Assembly: GCA_016647705.1 (NCBI GenBank)
Contig: CM028329.1
Location: 62,451,231 to 62,515,230 of the forward strand
From: Eucommia ulmoides
Taxonomy: Eukaryota > Streptophyta > Magnoliopsida > Garryales > Eucommiaceae
Length of the DNA: 64,000 nucleotides
Direction of reading: 5' to 3'
Part shown: positions 32,901-50,369 of the stretch, in pieces
Layout: the number at the start of each line of letters is the position of its first letter
How positions within the stretch are numbered: the first letter of the stretch is position 1
The notes under the pieces: model-generated
What the model was told of the DNA's origin: nothing
The model's input: the letters and a program-made list of their open reading frames with translations, nothing else
The model's database searches: none
Position numbers and translations under genes: made by a program

Positions 32901-35900
32901 GGCACTGAGGGAGAAAGAGCTAGCGGTTCTGCGAGGCGACGGCCATGGAGAGCGTAAGACCTCCGAGAGGATTTACGACTACGATGTCTACAACGATATC
33001 GGAGATCCCGACAACAATGAGGACCTCAAACGTCCGGTACTCGGCGGCAAGGAACATCCCTACCCTAGACGTTGCCGAACCGGCAGGAAACGGAGCAAGA
33101 AAGGTACGGATATATCTTCAATTCTCTCATGATTCAATACAACTAAATCCTAGGAAGAGGTGGAAATTTAGTGTGATGCAGCGTATAAATGCTGATACTT
33201 GAGGTGAAACTAATCTAAAGGTAAATCTTACAAAAAATTACGAGATTCAGCTCAGACTACACTATTTTCCAATAAATGATTCTCATTAACTCCGGAAAAA
33301 TCACCTGCTACATCTAAATTTATTATTGGTGCCAATGTTGCTTCTCCATTAAATTGTTTGTAGTGTTTTTCTTTTTGCCCCTAGTGATAAGTAGCAGATA
33401 CACAATAGTCTACAACAGATTGATGTTCTTTCCTTTTTTGACGCCATACTTGAATTTGGATTGATAAAAATGGAGAAAAGAAGGGGAAAAAGTCACATTA
33501 GGGAAGAGAAGTGAAAAAAAGAGATGATATCCTCATGTCTACTGCATTTGGCTGTTCATTAAAGAAAAGAGTTGAAAATAGTCTTATTATGATCAAAATG
33601 AATTGTTAGTGCTCGAATTTAGATTTGGTCACATGTTGCAGATCCTCAATCAGAGTCAAGGAGTTCAAATGTCTACGTGCCAAGGGATGAATGCTTCTCA
33701 GAGGTGAAGAGCTTGACATTCTCAGCAAAGACAGTATACTCAGTGTTGCACGGAGTGTTGCCGTCGCTGGAGACAGCTGTGATTGATAGTGACCTTGGAT
33801 TCCCATATTTCACAGCCATTGACACGCTGTTCAATGAAGGGGTTGATCTACCTCCACTTAAAAACAAAGGCATTCTTAACAATGTCCTTCCTAGGCTACT
33901 TAAAACTATTTCTGATACCGAAAAAAATGTTTTGCTCTTTGAGTCCCCTGAAATGATCCTCAGTAAGCACAATGTCTCCCTTCCTTTTCTCTCCATCCAT
34001 GTGTATGTATATATGCCTGATATTTTGTGTGTACATGTGCATGTGCATGCTTGTGGCAGTTGTTAATATCTTATTGATGCAAGTGCAGGGGATAAGTTTT
34101 CTTGGTTCCGGGATGAGGAATTTGCTCGGCAGACTCTTGCTGGTCTCAATCCATATAGCATAAGGCTGGTCACGGTATGTTCTAAAGGGAATTGCTGTTA
34201 GTGTGATTGTAGGAGGTTATTAAATGGCAAGAGTCGCCAATTAAAGAAAATGATGTGGTTTATATCCCAAATCTGCAAAACCACATTTTTAAACAAGTGT
34301 ACCATTTCAAAAACCAAAAAGAATTTTTTTTTTTTTTTAACAACTTTTGCTGATTAAGATGCCTTCCCTCCCTTCCCCCCCAAGGTCTTCTTCATACGTG
34401 TAGTAGCGTTGTGTTATTTAAGCATATATAATAGGGAGAACAAAATTTCCAGGAATGGCCTTTGAAGAGTAAGCTCGATCCTAAGTTATATGGACCGCCT
34501 GAATCAGCAATCACCAAAGATATCATCGAAAAAGAGATTCGAGGATACATGACCATTGAAGAGGTAATTACATAATGTCGTTATTATACTTTCGATTTTA
34601 AGAAGTTATATATTTTCACTTGTATGCACTTGGTGCAGGCTGTGGAAAAAAAGAAGCTTTTTATTCTAGATTACCATGATCTTCTCTTGCCATATGTGAA
34701 CAAAGTACGAGATCTCAAAGGGACAGTTCTGTACGGATCAAGGACTATTTTCTTTCTGACTCCTACTGGCACATTGAGGCCGCTTGCCATTGAACTCACT
34801 CGGCCTCCTGGAAATGGAAAGCCCCAGTGGAAGCAGGTATTCACACCTTGTTGGGATGCCACCGGCATGTGGCTTTGGAGGCTAGCAAAGGCTCATGTAC
34901 TTGCTCATGATTCTGGTTATCATCAGCTAGTTAGCCATTGGTATGATTCATCTTTCTGCTTTCATTTTTCTACCTTCTTATCTTTTCATTTATCTGATCA
35001 CGTCTTATCCTTCAATTGGTGTGACCATGACCTTAAAATAAATACAATGGGAGACCACATAGCATTTTTATGTCAAAATTTATCCATGCTAAGCGATTTC
35101 TTAAATTTGTTTATATATCATACGCGATTCATATTGTGTATTTGACTCCATATAGATTATATGTATATGTTTACTATGTGATTTCTCTAAAAGATACATC
35201 ATATCCCTTCGCTCATTTTGCAGGCTGAGGACTCATTGTTGCACGGAGCCGTATATAATTGCTACTAATCGACAACTCAGTGCGATGCATCCCATTTATA
35301 GATTACTACACCCTCATTTTCGGTACACAATGGAGATTAATGCTTTGGCCCGCTTAGCCCTCATTAATGCAGGTGGAATCATCGAGAGCGCTTTTTCACC
35401 TGGGAAATATTCTATGGAGATTAGCTCTGTCGCTTATGATCTGCAGTGGCAATTCGACTTACAGGCACTGCCCGCAGACCTAATTAGCAGGTAATAGAAT
35501 TAACTGTTCTACAAACTAGGGTTAATTCAGCGATAAATAATAAATATATGAGTCATGTTAATTCTTGTGGTTTCCTAATTTCCAGGGGCATAGCCGTGGA
35601 AGATCCAAGTGCTCCACATGGTGTGAAATTAGCAATTGAAGACTACCCTTTTGCCAACGACGGTCTAATACTTTGGGATATAATAAAAGAATGGGTTACT
35701 GACTATGTCAACCATTATTACCCAGATGCAAGCACTGTAAAATGTGACCAAGAGATCCAAGCATGGTGGACCGAGATTCAGACTGTAGGTCATAGAGACA
35801 AGAAGGATGAATCTTGGTGGCCGAAGCTTAACACCCCTGATGACCTAATTGGAATACTCACAACTATGATATGGGTGGCATCTGGTCACCACGCAGCTGT

Positions 35901-36345
35901 CAACTTTGGTCAATATACTTACGCTGCTTATTTCCCCAACAGGCCTACTATTGCCAGAACCAAAATGCCCACTGAAGATCCAACAGATGAAGAATGGAAG
36001 TGCTTTGTCGAGAGGCCTGAAGATGAACTTCTCTCATGCTTGCCTTCACAAATTCAAGCCACCAAAGTCATGGCCATTTTGGATGTGTTGTCCAATCATT
36101 CTCCAGATGAGGAGTACATCGGTGACAAAGCAGAGCCATCTTGGGCAGACAATCCAGTTATAAATGCTGCATTTGAGGTATTTAATGGGAAATTGAAACA
36201 ACTTGAGGGAATCATTGATGCTAGGAACGAGGATAGCAACCTGAAGAATAGAAATGGAGCCGGAGTTGTGCCGTATAAGCTTCTAAAGCCAGTTTCAAAG
36301 CCGGGGGTCACTTCAATGGGTGTTCCAAACAGCATTTCCATCTGA
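29924..36345 (+). CDS. LOX2: Plastid type-2 linoleate 13S-lipoxygenase
   Basis: Oxygenates linoleic/linolenic acid at C13 in plastids, feeding jasmonate and volatile synthesis. Nine exons: 29924-30296, 30389-30657, 32866-33103, 33642-33962, 34089-34174, 34453-34563, 34639-34940, 35224-35490 and 35586-36345. All have GT/AG borders and consistent phase, giving 2727 nt or 908 residues, a normal length for the family. Order: Ser/Ala-rich transit peptide, PLAT/LH2 domain ([24 protein letters not shown]-like [12 protein letters not shown]), then the catalytic domain. Iron ligands by homology: H561 and H566 in [10 protein letters not shown]758 and N762 in GHHAAVNFG, and C-terminal I908 in NSISI. Type-2 signatures are [18 protein letters not shown] and the transit peptide. 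Intron 2 is large (2.2 kb) and carries repeats and plastid-like DNA. It appears intact; the 13-regiospecificity is inferred from class. Confidence 0.93.
30990..31560. repeat. AT-rich repeat in LOX intron 2
   Basis: Contains CGGTTTTGGTT-type blocks and GAAATTTATGTTTTATATTTT. The same element lies in opposite orientation at about 49975-50330, where the minus strand reads GGAATTTATGTTTTATATTT and CGGTTTTGATT. It is a dispersed repeat, family unknown. Confidence 0.55.
32007..32152 (-). pseudogene. Nuclear copy of plastid 16S rRNA fragment (NUPT)
   Basis: On the + strand this reads like the antisense of plastid rrn16 near its 3' region: GAATTCAC-like CAAATTCACTG, TGACCGGCGATTACTAG, GCTTCATGCAGGCGAGTTGC and TTCACCCTCGCGGGATCG. 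Differences from the plastid sequence as I remember it are almost all C to T or G to A, as expected for methylated-cytosine decay after nuclear transfer. Plant mitochondrial 18S differs in this region. It lies in LOX intron 2 and is not a functional rRNA gene. Confidence 0.8.
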
Positions 36346-36578
36346 AGACTGAGTTGCGCGTTTTGAGTCTTAATGTATGACACGAGATGTTTTGATTGAT
36401 TAAGCATGAGATGAGAGGCATTGAGAGTTTGGAATTAAACTCTTGGCTCTTTTAAATGTACTCGAGCTGTATCTAACTATAAATAATTTTATGGAAAATA
36501 AAGATTCACGAGCAGTTCACGATTCCACTTGCAAATTCTTGAAGGAATTTTCTCTTATTATTATGGAACCATGAATTT
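36346..36578. other. LOX 3' flank meeting GH1 pseudogene 3' flank
   Basis: Tail-to-tail spacer. GAAGGAATTTTC occurs at about 36541 and again at about 36587, flanking a small local duplication at the end of the GH1 copy. No gene is present. Confidence 0.5.
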
Positions 36579-37038
36579 CTATTTTTGAAGGAATTTTCGA
36601 AACCATTGTGCCGATAGTTTTGGGTATCTTTCCAATCCATTTTTGTAGTCTACAAAGTTGAGGCTGAAACGAACAGAAAAACCAGAGGACCACTCGTAGT
36701 TGTCCAACAATGCCCAGGCAAAGTATCTCTTCACATTTGCTCCTTCTCTGTAGATGCAATCAAAAAAATAAAGAGGTCACCCATGGCCATATGAATCTGC
36801 TGCAGAAGCAGGAAAAGAACTACTAGGGACTTGTTTGGTGCATGTTTTGGAAGCCAAGGTTTTCAAATCAATTGGTTTTTCATTTCTTAACTACACTTTT
36901 GGTCTGCAAACAGGTACGTGCTTTGACAATGCGCTTTCTTTGTAGAGATTTGTCATAAATTACTTACTTGATTGCTCTTTGAAGAAACATAAGATGGCGA
37001 AAGTGGAAGTTCACCCTCGTGTCAACTAATGCTTCTTC

Positions 37039-37439
37039 TGTAAGACCCTGACCTTTAATATATGTATAATTTAAGTCGCATTTTAAAATATTTTGGAAAT
37101 AACAGGGGTGATGGTGCTAATTATGTTTTAATTTCAATTTGAGGGGTTAATTCGTAAATTTTCAAAACATAAAAATTAAAGTTGGGATTAATTACTACAC
37201 TAACTAAGAAAGCGGGGTGGATTGTGATATTAATTATGCAATTTAAAAAGTTTAGGTGTCAAATTGTAAATTTTATAAATATAATTGAGAGTGGATTTAA
37301 ATATTATCATAACTAAAAGAGAAGGAGGATTGTGTAATATGTATATTATACATCATCTATATATAGATAGATAGAAATGGTGGAACGAATGGAGAAGGGG
37401 AGGCCACCTGTCCGGCCTTGCGATCACATGTATACATAC

Positions 37440-37507
<68 letters not shown>

Positions 37508-39822
37508 AAGAAAGATCGAGAAACAATTAAAGACCCAAAATAGAGGAGGCTGTTCTGTCGTCCGGCCGTCGTCGTCATTATTGCTTGTGTGTGTGTGATC
37601 AGTTGGGGCTGCCGGTGGTGGGACGTCGTCGATTTCATGGGTATGTGTGTATTGTCCGTTTGTTGACGGATCGATGGGGTGTGTGTTTCGGTTTCGTGTG
37701 TGGACTGTGAGGAATGAGGTTGTTCGGTCAGACAGTGAGCTTTGCATTGGTGGTGGGTGTCGATCGTGTGGTCGGTGGTGGTGCGAGTTGGGCGCGCCGA
37801 TAGTGAGTTGTGTGTGTGCTTTGTTTTTATGCCTACTATGTGTTGTGTGTGTTGCGTGTATGTATGTGATTAGGGTATGTGTGGGTGCCATTCAGTGGTG
37901 GCGTCGGCGGGCTAAACACAAACGGAAAGCAGAAGCAGAAAACGGAAGAGAAAGAGAGACAGGGAGAAGCCGTTGGGGTGTGTGTGTAAATTTCCACTAC
38001 TCTGTGTGTGTGTGTATGTGCTCCTCCGGCAGTGTGGGTGTGTATAGGTATGTCGTTGGTCGTCGCCGGCGGTACAGAAAATGAAAGAGAGAGAGAGAGC
38101 AGTTTCGGCGGTCCGACGTCGGGGTGCTGTTGTGTTGCCAGTCGGCGTGGTGGTAGTTTGGGTTCGGTCTCTGCGTGTGTGTGTTGCTCGTTGACCAGTG
38201 TGTCGCCGTGTGTGTGTTGTGTCAGCGGGGCTCGTCGGTGGCAAAACTGATGGTAGAAACACAAAACAGAAAACAAAGAAAAAGGAAGAAGAAGAAAAAA
38301 AAAGGAGAAATTATACGAACCACCCCAATAAAACCTAAAACTCATCTCGCGGATCGGCGGAAGATCCGAAAGAGGTAGAATTCCGAACTCTCCTAATATA
38401 TTTATTTAATGATATTTAATTGTCTCATGGGTGATTATGAAACAAATTACTAGTATCGAAAATATTGAAATGACGATAATAAATATTAAGACTGTTCACA
38501 TGAATAAATTTGATATTGTAAACTGGAACGAAACAATATTAGTTAAATAAACATATTTTATAATAAAAGATGAGGATAGGAAATTATGAAAAATTAGGAC
38601 TTATATGGTTCGGATAGGGTAATTTTATATCAAATATTAATTTAGGCCCTGTCATTATTAGGTTCGCATGCACCGGAGTACCGGTAGAGAATAGGCGGTA
38701 AAAGTCTTCGGAGCGGATAACCAGGTGAGTGTATTGTCTTCTTGCTAAATCTATTTTCAAATATATGATGGAAAATATGTTTACTTAAAAACTGAACGCA
38801 TTTATAACTTATATGAATCAAGCGGTTTTTGGTGATTTGGAAATGTGGTTTTCGCTGGTTTTTAAAGATAATGGAAATGAATGATTTGTTAAATCTAATT
38901 GGTTTTAAAAAGACGATGGAAAAATGATATTTGGATTAAATCGGTTTGGAGATAGATGTTGATATTATTGATTTGTAGTTTGATGATGTTGTTATTATTT
39001 TGTCGATGCTATTGATTTTATCTGCTTCGGCAGAGCGTTGATATTTTCTATTGAGTTGTTATTGTTGAGATGGAGATGAATTGTTGTTGTTGAGATGGAG
39101 ATGAGTTGTGGTTATGGTGGTGAGGTGGAGATTGGTAGTGAATTTTCACCTGTCTGGCACAGTCCAGCGGAGCGGTGTTTCACTCGTCTGGCTTAATCCA
39201 GCGGAGCGTTGTTTCATCCGTCTGACACAGTCCAGCGGAGCTTCTTTATATCCCGCTAGGAAAGCATATCCTATATGGCTAGCCGAGGTGTGGGGGTGGT
39301 GTGATGTGGTGTGGTGTGATGTGGTGTGGTGTTGTGTGGTGAGATATGGTGTTATGTGTGATATTTTGTCGTATGTGATGTTTTGTTATATGTGGTGATG
39401 TTGTGTTTTATTATATCGTCTTTGGTGATTTATCCTATTATCTTATGCTGATGGTTTGGACGGTTTTCATATATTTGATATATATTTATGGATGATGATT
39501 TCTGAATGGTAGGAAGAAGGAGTTTTCTCGCGGTATATAATTTTTATACTACTGTTTAAAATGTGTTGTTTATACGCGTTAAGCTTGATCCATTTAAATG
39601 TTGTGTTATTTAGAATGTATTTTTATTATGTTAAAAATAGTTTTTACTAAGAAGGCAGTACATTCGCAGGTAAAGTAATTAGGAGTCGGTCCCCTATTGG
39701 CACTAGGTGGAGTCATTTGGAAGTATTGAGTTGAGTTGTCAAAGGTGAACCTTATAAGAGATTATGTCATGTTGTCGTCACGCCGGTCTTGGTATGACGG
39801 GTGTCCGGGGCGAGTCGTGACA
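37039..39822 (+). mobile_element. Solo LTR (about 2.8 kb) inside a GH1 coding exon
   Basis: Starts TGTAAGACCCTGACC and ends GTCGTGACA, flanked by 5-bp target duplications TCTTC at 37034-37038 and 39823-39827. It has no retroviral coding region. The interior has a CATA/TA/GA microsatellite at about 37433-37504, GT-rich tracts, and three near-identical units of about 35 bp with GTCTGRCACAGTCCAGCGGAG at about 39150-39245. The end block TATGACGGGTGTCCGGGGCG is shared with 42287-44843. The size suggests a Ty3/gypsy-type LTR; this is an inference. Many short ORFs inside are simple-sequence artefacts. Confidence 0.85.
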
Positions 39823-41049
39823 TCTTCAAGATCTAATGTTCCATTGTTTACCTCATTAATCTCTTCACATGTGAAATTTGAAAAGGAAAAAGGGAATTAC
39901 GAAATCATAACCATGAATTTACACAATGAGATCTAGATGATATGTTAAATTACCATTCTCAGTAATATAGACGGTTGGATTGTTGTACTTCCTTTTGATG
40001 TATAACAAGAGATCCCTTATCCCTTTCGGATAAACATAGAGCCAATTCGAAGCATCTTGTAATAATACAAGTTATGTTTATGGACTTAATTATGGAACTA
40101 AAGCATTCATGAAAAGGGAAAAAAAAAAAAAAAAAAAACCTCAAAAAATAAGTACCTTCGGCCCAATAGGTACCCCATTCATCTCTGCTAAGAAAACAGA
40201 AGACAAGAAGTTAACAGGGTGAATTTCTTCAGCTTCCCAAGAAGTTATTGTGTCTGAAATTACATGAAAATTGTGCTTGAGAATCTGTGAGGTAGCTTTT
40301 ATTTACAGTATTAGGGACAAGAACATGTTGCACATAATTTGCAGTATAATAATTTAATCCAAGAAAATCAAATGATCCCTTTAGCGTAATGAATTGCCTG
40401 TCGGAGAACTGGGAAAGTCGGCTGCTCACAAGAGATCTCGTGGAGTAGGGATATTCACCAGATGTTAAAGGATGCATAAACCTGCAATATAATAAAATAG
40501 CATCAGTTAAGCAATTATTAACCGCTGGAAGTGACCGGCCACTTCATAGTGTATACACTGACCATCCAAAACTAAAATCAAGAGTCGTTTGTACAGCATT
40601 AAAATGGATGATCTCCTAAGAGAAAGGCACCATCCAGGTTGTAACAAGTGTGATCCCAATCTGACCCTCCTGCGATGCCTATATTACCAAATTTTCATTA
40701 GATTTATATTGGTATTATTAGTATGGTGGTCTTAATATTTCAATGCCAGACCTGATAGTTGTCCCTGTACAATTTAACGGCAGTTGCATGAGCCAAAAGT
40801 AGGTGGTGTGCCACCAGATATGGCTCTATGCCGGAGTCTCCACCACTGCAATTTTGGGATTGCCAAGATGAACATCGGCCTGGTGCATGATTACCCATAG
40901 CGTAACCGTTTACGCTGTAGGTCAGTGACTCATTCAACGTAATCCAGTACTTCACCTTATCACTGAATCTACTAAAGCAGAGTTCCACAAAGTCACAAAA
41001 GTCGCTCCTGTGAATTAATTTTAACATGAATTTTCTCAGCCATTCCTTA

Positions 41050-41232
<183 letters not shown>

Positions 41233-42286
41233 TTAGAATATTATTTAATTTAGTTAAGTTTGTGTTTTGACCATTGGATCGGAGCCTGTTTATGAGGTTG
41301 TTATAGTATTTGATTCCTTCTTCATTCCCACCTCGACTTAGCTTTCCACCTGTGAATGCGCAAAAAGACAGCTTCTAATGGTAGAAATCCTCCTAGTGAA
41401 GAAGGTGGTTCTAGTGTAAGTGATAATCTCATGTGGTAACAGTCGAGGCCATGAAATTGAAAACCGATAGGCATCTAGATGCATTCGCTTCATGATCCTC
41501 ACGTCTTCATGAGATATAATTTACCAAAAGATAAGATTTCATTTAAGGACATAATGATCTATTTGTGAAAACAAAGGCATAACACATGGATTGAATATGA
41601 AAATCTTCTTTGCAATACTATACCTTGTAGTGATGATAAGAATCAGCAGCCGTGTCTCCATTACAACCGTCGCGTATCCTATCTGCATACAATCGTTCAA
41701 GTGCTTAAAAAATCTCATAGTCGACCATTCATCCAGCCCACTCTGTATTGTACTTTTGTTAGAAGCCCATTAATTCTATTAGAAGTCCAAAATCACTATT
41801 ACCGGAAAATTTGCAATGATTTTCATATACTTCTGAAAAATTATTATAGCGCATGGACAACATCGACAATTTTTTTTTTTTTTTTTTTTGTAGACTGTTC
41901 ATCATGAATCCTTTTTTTTTTTTTTTTTGTTCAGAGTAAACTTCAGTTTCATCATGATTCGTTGTAGAATTGGGATTGTGAAGACAAGAGGGCACCAGGA
42001 TATGTATTTGCAAAAGTATCCCATATGCTAGGGCCTCTACCAACTTCATTTGCTACTCCTTCAACCTGGCGGACATGTATTTGCATTCATTTCTGTATAA
42101 GATCCAACAAAATTGGTAGAAATGGATCCTAAAATCTGTAGTAAATTGATTTTAGATGTTTTCGGAAACCTGATAAACAGATATAGCTGCCCCAAACGCA
42201 AAACCAGCCGGGAAACTTCTGCGGGTAAGAGACTTTATACCATAATCCAGAGATAAACTGCTGCTGCTTTTAGTGTATAGTGAAAG

Positions 42287-42381
42287 TGTAAGACCTCGAT
42301 TTAGCTTGTACGTCATTTTAATTTCAATTGAGAGCATTTAGAAAATTTCGGGAAAAAAAAAAAAAAAAATTAAGATAAAAA

Positions 42382-42412
<31 letters not shown>

Positions 42413-44843
42413 AAAAATGAAATAAAATGATAATTGGGTCAAATTGCAAATTTGGGAACTTATCCTAAATTCGAGATGCGCAAATTTCAGTCGAATTCTA
42501 GAATAAAAATTTTAAGGATCGAAATGTAATTTCAGAAAAAACTTAAGAAAAAAGGAAAAAAAGAATGAGAATGAGTTTAAAATAGGAACATAGTGGAAGA
42601 TAGGGGGAGAGAAGTGTAATTCAAACAAAAAAAAAAAAAAAAAAGAAGAAGAAGTTTATGTCCGTGCGAAAACAGCCGGCCGGCAGCAAGGAGATCGAGA
42701 AAATGGAATTCAACGTGGCAGGCGATTGATCACTCTTACACCACCATTCTCATGCATATATATACACATACACACCACGTCGATGGCGCCACGGAAGAAC
42801 ACGCCATGATCTCAGAAATCTAGAGAGAGAGAGAGAGAGAATCGGAGGAACGGAGGCTGTTTTGTGATCGCCGGCAGTGTGAGTTTTCTGTTTGTGTTCT
42901 GTCTTCCGTTCCTCTTCAGCGAAAGTATAGAAGTCGTCCGGCCGTGAGAGGTCTGTCGTGGGTGTGTAGGCGTGAGCAGAGTAGTGTTCGGCGGGGGAAT
43001 TCGCCGTGGAAGTGTTACAATTTATCGACAATCGGGGAGAGGGGAGTTGTTCGGTTCGACGAGGTGCATGGGTAGGTGAAACCTGTTACCGACAGTGGGT
43101 GTACCGACAGTGGGTTTTGACGTCGTCGTTCACCCGTGACGGAGGGGATATGAGTGTTCCGGTGGGGGATGGTGTAGGGCCGGCGGTGAGGGCAACGAGG
43201 CGTGGGAGGCCTCCGGTGGACGGTAACGGTAGAGAGAGAGAGCAGATGGCTGGCCGGAAGTGAATTGAAACAGAAACAGAGACGGTGGCGCAAGCAGGAC
43301 GAAAAAGAAGAAAGATGAAGAAAAGAAAAAAAAAAAAAAAAAGAAAAAAGAAAAAAGAAGGGGAAATTGCAGAAACCACCCCAAGAAAATCCAAAACCCA
43401 TCTCGTAGTCGCCAAACATTTCGGAAACAGGTGAAACTTTAATCGATTATTAATTCTCGTTAAATTAAATTTTAGTTAGTGTTACAAATCCTAAAATCAT
43501 AATAATTTCGTGACGATTAATTAATTTTAAGTACGTGGTACATAAAATTAGTAACGATTCGGAATATAGGGTTTGCATTGCATGATTAGGATGTTTTAGA
43601 TAAGATATTAATTTAGACTCTGCCGCTATTAGATTCGCAGACACCGGCGTTCGGATAGAGTGCGGTCAGTGTCAGTTTTGCAAAACGGATATCGAGGTGA
43701 GTGTACTGTCTTCTTACGAAACTATTTTTCTATGTATATATATATGATGGAATATGCATTTAATTAGATTGTATGAATTTATAAATGATATGGATCAAGC
43801 AGAATTTGAGTGAGTTAGTAAACTGAATTTTTGGAAGATTTCGGTGGTTTTCAAAATGAAGTGGAAAATGAATTTTAATTAGATTGGTGAAATCAGACGG
43901 TGTTTTAAAAGAGAATAAAAACATAAGTTTTTCTAAAAATGCCTGGTTTCTAAAAATAAAGGGTGGAAAAGTGGTTTTGATAAAAATTAGACGTTTTCTT
44001 TAAAAGAAGAAGCAAAATATGATTTTTAGATTTAAAAGTTGGTTTTGAGGAAAAAAAAAAAAAAAAAAAAAGATAGACGTGGTGATTTGACGATGCCATA
44101 GTATTTGTCTATTTCGGTAGAGTGAGGTTATCCGCTTCGGCGGAGTGATGTTTATCTGCTTCGGCAGAGTGATATTAGACGTTTATACTGCGCAGTGATT
44201 ATCCGCTTCGGCGGAGTGATGGGTGTTCGTAGGAAGGCATATCCTACGGATGGTACGGTACCGTTGCAAACTCTCGATCGTGAGGTTAAAACGATCACTA
44301 GGGCTGGCCTGTGTGTGTGGGTTGGAGGTGTGTGTTTGAGATTGGTGCTTGAGATGTGGTGTTTTACGTATATTGGTTTATTTGATATTATTTATTATGA
44401 TGATTGGTATGATTTTATGCTAGATGGATTTGGATGGAACTTATCTCTATCACTTTATTTTCATTGCTTATATGCTTATGTTTGATCCATACTTAATTGT
44501 GGAAATATGTAGAACGTATTAATATTTTAAAAATATTTTACTAAGAAAGCAGTACACTCGCAGGTGCAGCAGCTAGGAGTCGGTCCCTTACTGGCACTAG
44601 GTAAAGCTACGTGATGAAGTCATATAGGCGATTGAGAGAAGCTGTCAAAGGTGAACCTATAAAAGGTTCATGGATAGATACTTTTAGGTAAATAAATTTC
44701 GGGACAGGTGTGTCTCCCATAGTAGATGTTTGTATTATACAGTAGGTGTATATTGTCATTTGTTTGGATGTTTGGGTATTGATGATGTCATGTTATAGTC
44801 ACGCCCGCCTCGGGATGACGGGTGTCCGGGACGGGTTGTGACA
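42287..44843 (+). mobile_element. Solo LTR (about 2.56 kb) inside GH1 exon 1
   Basis: Starts TGTAAGACCTCGATTTAG and ends GGGTTGTGACA, with 5-bp target duplications GAAAG at 42282-42286 and 44844-44848. It shares ends and internal order with the LTR at 37039-39822: a GA-rich microsatellite, GT-rich tract, GGCAC-TAGG block and final GACGGGTGTCCGGGACG. It carries tandem units with CCGCTTCGGCGGAGTGATG at about 44125-44220. No coding region is recognised. It has the same orientation as its relative, but separate target duplications show an independent insertion. Confidence 0.87.
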
Positions 44844-44887
44844 GAAAGAGTAAGAACAAGATAGAAAAAATGGAGAAGTGATTCCAT

Positions 44888-45491
44888 TTAATCACCAAAT
44901 TGATTTGATTATTAGTTTCTTATTGCCTTAATTTTTATAATATTTGTTCATGATCAGGCCATGCAATTGAGCTGTTGTTCCTTCCAGGCTTCAGCAGAAA
45001 AAAACAAGCTTAATCTGTGTGTGGAAGTTGTGGAATGCATGGTCTATCTAACAGTAACAGGTACGCAAATGCATTATGTTTGCCCACACCATGTTTATGC
45101 CAACTGTTGAATCACACATTGATGTTGGGCCCTCTCCCCAATATCCGTATGAAGTGGTTTATTAAAAAGTGCACCTTGCGCGTGAGGGGGCGTGTTGAAT
45201 CCCACATCATTTGTGTTACCTGATCTGAGCTATATATAAAACCCAGGACAATCCTCATCTTACAAGGGGTCTTTTGGTTTTGGTTAGGCTAATTACATTG
45301 TTGTCTAAATTTCAACATCATAAAACAAGAAGCAATATCTCATTACCGTGAACTGAAAAGTACAAAGGTAGCAAACCCAAAAACAGACAAACCGAAAGAT
45401 CAATATCAAACCAAACAACATATACAAGAGCACCAACAACCATGTGCATAATTTATTGGAATTTGCAAATCATAAGGAAAGTGGGGTGATC
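44888..45491. other. Spacer between tandem GH1 copies, with TRIM-like LTR
   Basis: It separates the 5' end of the broken GH1 copy from the stop codon of the intact one, so it is the old promoter of the former. At about 45117-45290 lies a TRIM-like copy with CACATTGATGTTGGGCC, TGTTGAATCCCACATC, a GCTATATATAAAACCC box and GGGTCTTTTGG. Confidence 0.6.
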
Positions 45492-49581
<4,090 letters not shown>

Positions 49582-49607
49582 TTCTTTCTCTCTCTCTCAC
49601 ACTAAGT

Positions 49608-49644
<37 letters not shown>

Positions 49645-49645
49645 A

Positions 49646-50369
49646 GACGTACTCGAGGTGGCTCGCCTCTCATATGCACGAGATTAACGATTATGTTTAT
49701 TTTTTGTTTGAATAATCGACCACTTACTCCACAAGGTGCGATTTATTATTATTTTTTCCTTTGAATAATCAACCACTTGCACCCTATGCCATGATGCCAT
49801 CTCACTTTGTTCAATTTTCAAAAACTATCAATCACAACTAAAAATATTTTTTTATTTTTATTTTTTGGGACTAAACAATATGTATATATAGTTCATCCCA
49901 CGCCATTCTTTCTTTACTTCAACTTTATCTAATGTGAAAATGTTTTCTTTGAATGAAGTGTCATATATATATTAGTAGGAATGGCAACGGTTTAATTTTG
50001 GATGAGTTTTTCTAAAAATCAAAATAAAAATCGTTAGGTAAATATCAAATTCCAAATCGAATGGTAAACTATTAATTTTTTAGTAAACGTTTTAAAATCG
50101 AACCGTTTAATTTTATTTAAAATCAAAACCAAAATTTCAAAACTGCGAGTTCGCTAAAGTTTTTTAATTTTATATTAATCAAAATCAAAACCGATCAAAA
50201 TCGTGGACCGTTATTATTTATAAATATAAAACATAAATTCCAAAAAATAAAATTAAACTACAAAATTATTAATTGTTACAATAAAATTACAATTAAAATA
50301 CAATACATAAAATTGATATGTACTAAAAAATCATAAATAATCCTATATATATATATATATATATTTTGG
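49646..50369. other. GH1 upstream region with dispersed AT-rich repeat
   Basis: Promoter side of the intact GH1 gene. At about 49975-50330 lies the repeat also found inverted in LOX intron 2 (blocks AAACATAAATTCCAAAAAAT, AATCAAAACCGATCAAAAT). A TA run lies at about 50345-50363. No gene is seen. Confidence 0.5.

Noticed and set aside
32896-33202. Two overlapping + strand frames as separate genes
   Set aside because: One is LOX exon 3 running into its intron; the other is the same DNA in a different frame.
29924-36345. LOX as a transposon-disrupted pseudogene because of its large repeat-filled intron
   Set aside because: All nine exons join in phase to 908 codons with the expected iron ligands and C-terminal Ile; the repeats lie within introns.
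37357-38345. Overlapping open frames of 80-170 codons inside LTR 1 (and similar ones at 42750-43419 and 60163-61249)
   Set aside because: They come from GA, GT, CA and TA microsatellites and read as Ser/His/Thr or Leu/Val simple sequence on both strands, with no family motif.
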